A stretch of 64,000 nt of DNA, from assembly GCF_900114325.1 (NCBI RefSeq), contig NZ_FOSR01000003.1, positions 124,001 to 188,000 of the forward strand. The letters are read 5' to 3'. This document shows, one piece after another, positions 62,765 to 64,000 of this stretch (position 1 is the first letter of the stretch; each line of letters opens with the position of its first letter). This DNA is from Rhodanobacter glycinis (GTDB lineage Bacteria > Pseudomonadota > Gammaproteobacteria > Xanthomonadales > Rhodanobacteraceae). The translations under genes were made by a program, and so were the position numbers. Under the pieces are notes generated by a model. That model saw only the letters and a list, made by a program, of their open reading frames with translations, searched no databases and was not told where the DNA came from.

Positions 62765-64000
62765 TCACGGCATGACCGGCGGCACGTACGTCAGCGTGAG
62801 CCCAAGCAACCACAGCAAACCCAGTACCAGCGGCACATGCACCAGCAATTGCATGAAGGTGTAGCCGACCACGTCGCGCGCCTTCAGGCCCAGCACGCCG
62901 AGCAGCGGCAGCATCCAGAACGGGTTGATCAGGTTCGGCAGCGCTTCGGCGGCGTTGTACACCTGCACGGCCCAGCCCAGGTGCACGTGCAAATCGTTGG
63001 CCGCTTGCATCACGTAAGGCGCTTCTACCAGCCATTTGCCACCGCCCGAAGGCACGAAGAAGCCGAGGATGGATGAATACGCACCCATTACCAGCGGGAA
63101 GGTGTCGGTGTTGGCCACGTGCACGAACAGTTGCGACAGCCGGTGCGCCAGCGTCAAACCGCCATGGCCCTGCACGTGGGTGAGCAAGGCGGCGATGCCG
63201 CCGTACAACGGGAACTGGATCAGCACGCCCGCCGTGCTCGGCACCGCCCGGGTCACCGCATCCAGAAAGCTGCGCGGACGCCAGTGCAACAACAGGCCCG
63301 CCGTGAGGAACAGGAAGTTGTAGGTGTTGAGGTTGGCGATGGCGCTGACTGCCGGCTTGCTGGCGAATTCGTGGCCCAGCCAGCCCAGTCCCAGCAGGCC
63401 GATCAACACCGACAGCAGCGGGCTGTATTCCAGCCATTCGCCCGGCCGCGTGCGCGGCGGCAAGGCCGGCGTGGCGGTTTCCTCGGCGACGCCGAAATCC
63501 TCGGCGGTGCGTGCATTGCGGTCCGACGGAGCGGTAAGCCAGCACACCACCAGCGAAGCTGCGATCAGGCAGCCGGTGAGCGCGAATGATTGCCACAGGA
63601 AAATGGTGTTGCTGAAAGGAAGCACGCCGGTGATGGCGAGCAGGCCCGGCGGCATGCTTGTCGGGTTGGCCTGCAACTGCGCCGCGGACGAGGACAAGCC
63701 CATCGCCCACACCGCACCCAGGCCGAGATAAGCCGCCGCGCCCGCCGCGCGGTAATCCATGCGCAGATCTTTCCGCCGCGCCAGCGCACGTACCAGCAAT
63801 CCGCCGAACACCAGCGAGAAACCCCACGACAGCAGCGAGGCCAACATGCTCACCAGTGCCACGTAGCAGATCGCGCCACGCCCGCTCCTGGGGGCTCGTG
63901 CCAGCAGATCGATGAAACGTGCCACCATCGGTGCGGTGGCCACCACGTAGCCGCCGATCACCACGAAGGCCATCTGCATGGTGAACGGGATCAGACTCCA
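62765..64000 (-). CDS. atoE: Short-chain fatty acid transporter, N-terminus cut by window edge
   Basis: Integral membrane transporter of the AtoE (TIGR00366) family. The frame is open to the right edge; visible residues read WSLIPFTMQMAFVVIGGYVV, so about 30 N-terminal residues are missing. AICYVALVSMLASLLSWGFS then LVFGGLLVRALARR, NLNTYNFLFLTAGLLLHWRP, QFPLYGGIAALLTHVQGHG, and VPSGGGKWLVEAPYVMQAAN then NAAEALPNLINPFWMLPLLG are the AtoE hallmarks. It should import short-chain fatty acids such as acetoacetate or butyrate. Neighbouring ato genes would be expected upstream, outside the window. Confidence 0.93.
   Translation of the reverse strand, partial: WSLIPFTMQMAFVVIGGYVVATAPMVARFIDLLARAPRSGRGAICYVALVSMLASLLSWGFSLVFGGLLVRALARRKDLRMDYRAAGAAAYLGLGAVWAMGLSSSAAQLQANPTSMPPGLLAITGVLPFSNTIFLWQSFALTGCLIAASLVVCWLTAPSDRNARTAEDFGVAEETATPALPPRTRPGEWLEYSPLLSVLIGLLGLGWLGHEFASKPAVSAIANLNTYNFLFLTAGLLLHWRPRSFLDAVTRAVPSTAGVLIQFPLYGGIAALLTHVQGHGGLTLAHRLSQLFVHVANTDTFPLVMGAYSSILGFFVPSGGGKWLVEAPYVMQAANDLHVHLGWAVQVYNAAEALPNLINPFWMLPLLGVLGLKARDVVGYTFMQLLVHVPLVLGLLWLLGLTLTYVPPVMP

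Overview
The window reads as chromosome of a high-GC gammaproteobacterium of the Xanthomonadales, most likely Rhodanobacteraceae (Rhodanobacter, Dyella or Luteibacter-like). The basis is gene order (rph-yicC, gmk, rpoZ-spoT-ridA-recG, mrcA divergent from pilMNOPQ), protein character, and dispersed palindromes with the core GTAGGAGCGCACCCTGTGCGCGA, which are typical of that group. No rRNA, tRNA or CRISPR array was recognised.

Layout. 1-1667: RNase PH (cut by the window edge) and YicC. 1.7-6.8 kb: a small integrative element with integrase, AlpA-like regulator, CHC2-type zinc-finger protein, DUF3631 ATPase, TubC_N-like protein and HGGxSTGPRT protein, bounded by a 21-bp near-identical repeat. 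7.1-13.2 kb: a soluble histidine kinase and NarL-type regulator, then a three-gene GMC dehydrogenase complex (cytochrome c, small subunit, FAD subunit). Both blocks sit between yicC and gmk. 13.4-18.6 kb: gmk and the Mla phospholipid transport genes (mlaFEDCB with convergent mlaA). 18.8-27 kb: rpoZ, spoT, ridA, recG, a nucleoside hydrolase, rpmE type B and gltA. 27-36 kb: an uncharacterised protein, mrcA, and the divergent pilMNOPQ type IV pilus operon. 36-43.3 kb: a tightly overlapping MoxR/DUF58/VWA/BatD operon. 43.4-49 kb: a macrodomain hydrolase, a MarR regulator and an RND efflux pair. 49.6-56.4 kb: a complete four-gene Wadjet (JetABCD) anti-plasmid system preceded by a gene-free mosaic of repeats. 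56.4-64 kb: mscL, a fumarylacetoacetate-hydrolase-family protein, a MacA/MacB-like ABC exporter operon interrupted by repeats, and a short-chain fatty acid transporter cut by the right edge.

How the genes fit together. Envelope functions dominate: retrograde phospholipid transport (Mla), peptidoglycan synthesis (PBP1A), pilus alignment and secretin (PilMNOPQ), a Bat-type stress operon, two efflux or export systems and MscL. Two accessory blocks stand out: the yicC-gmk island and the Wadjet locus. The most notable items are the Wadjet operon, the yicC-gmk island, a MlaD with two MCE domains, a VWA protein with a degenerate MIDAS, and a GMC dehydrogenase whose large cytochrome partner has only one haem motif. 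I found no system I could defend as wholly new.
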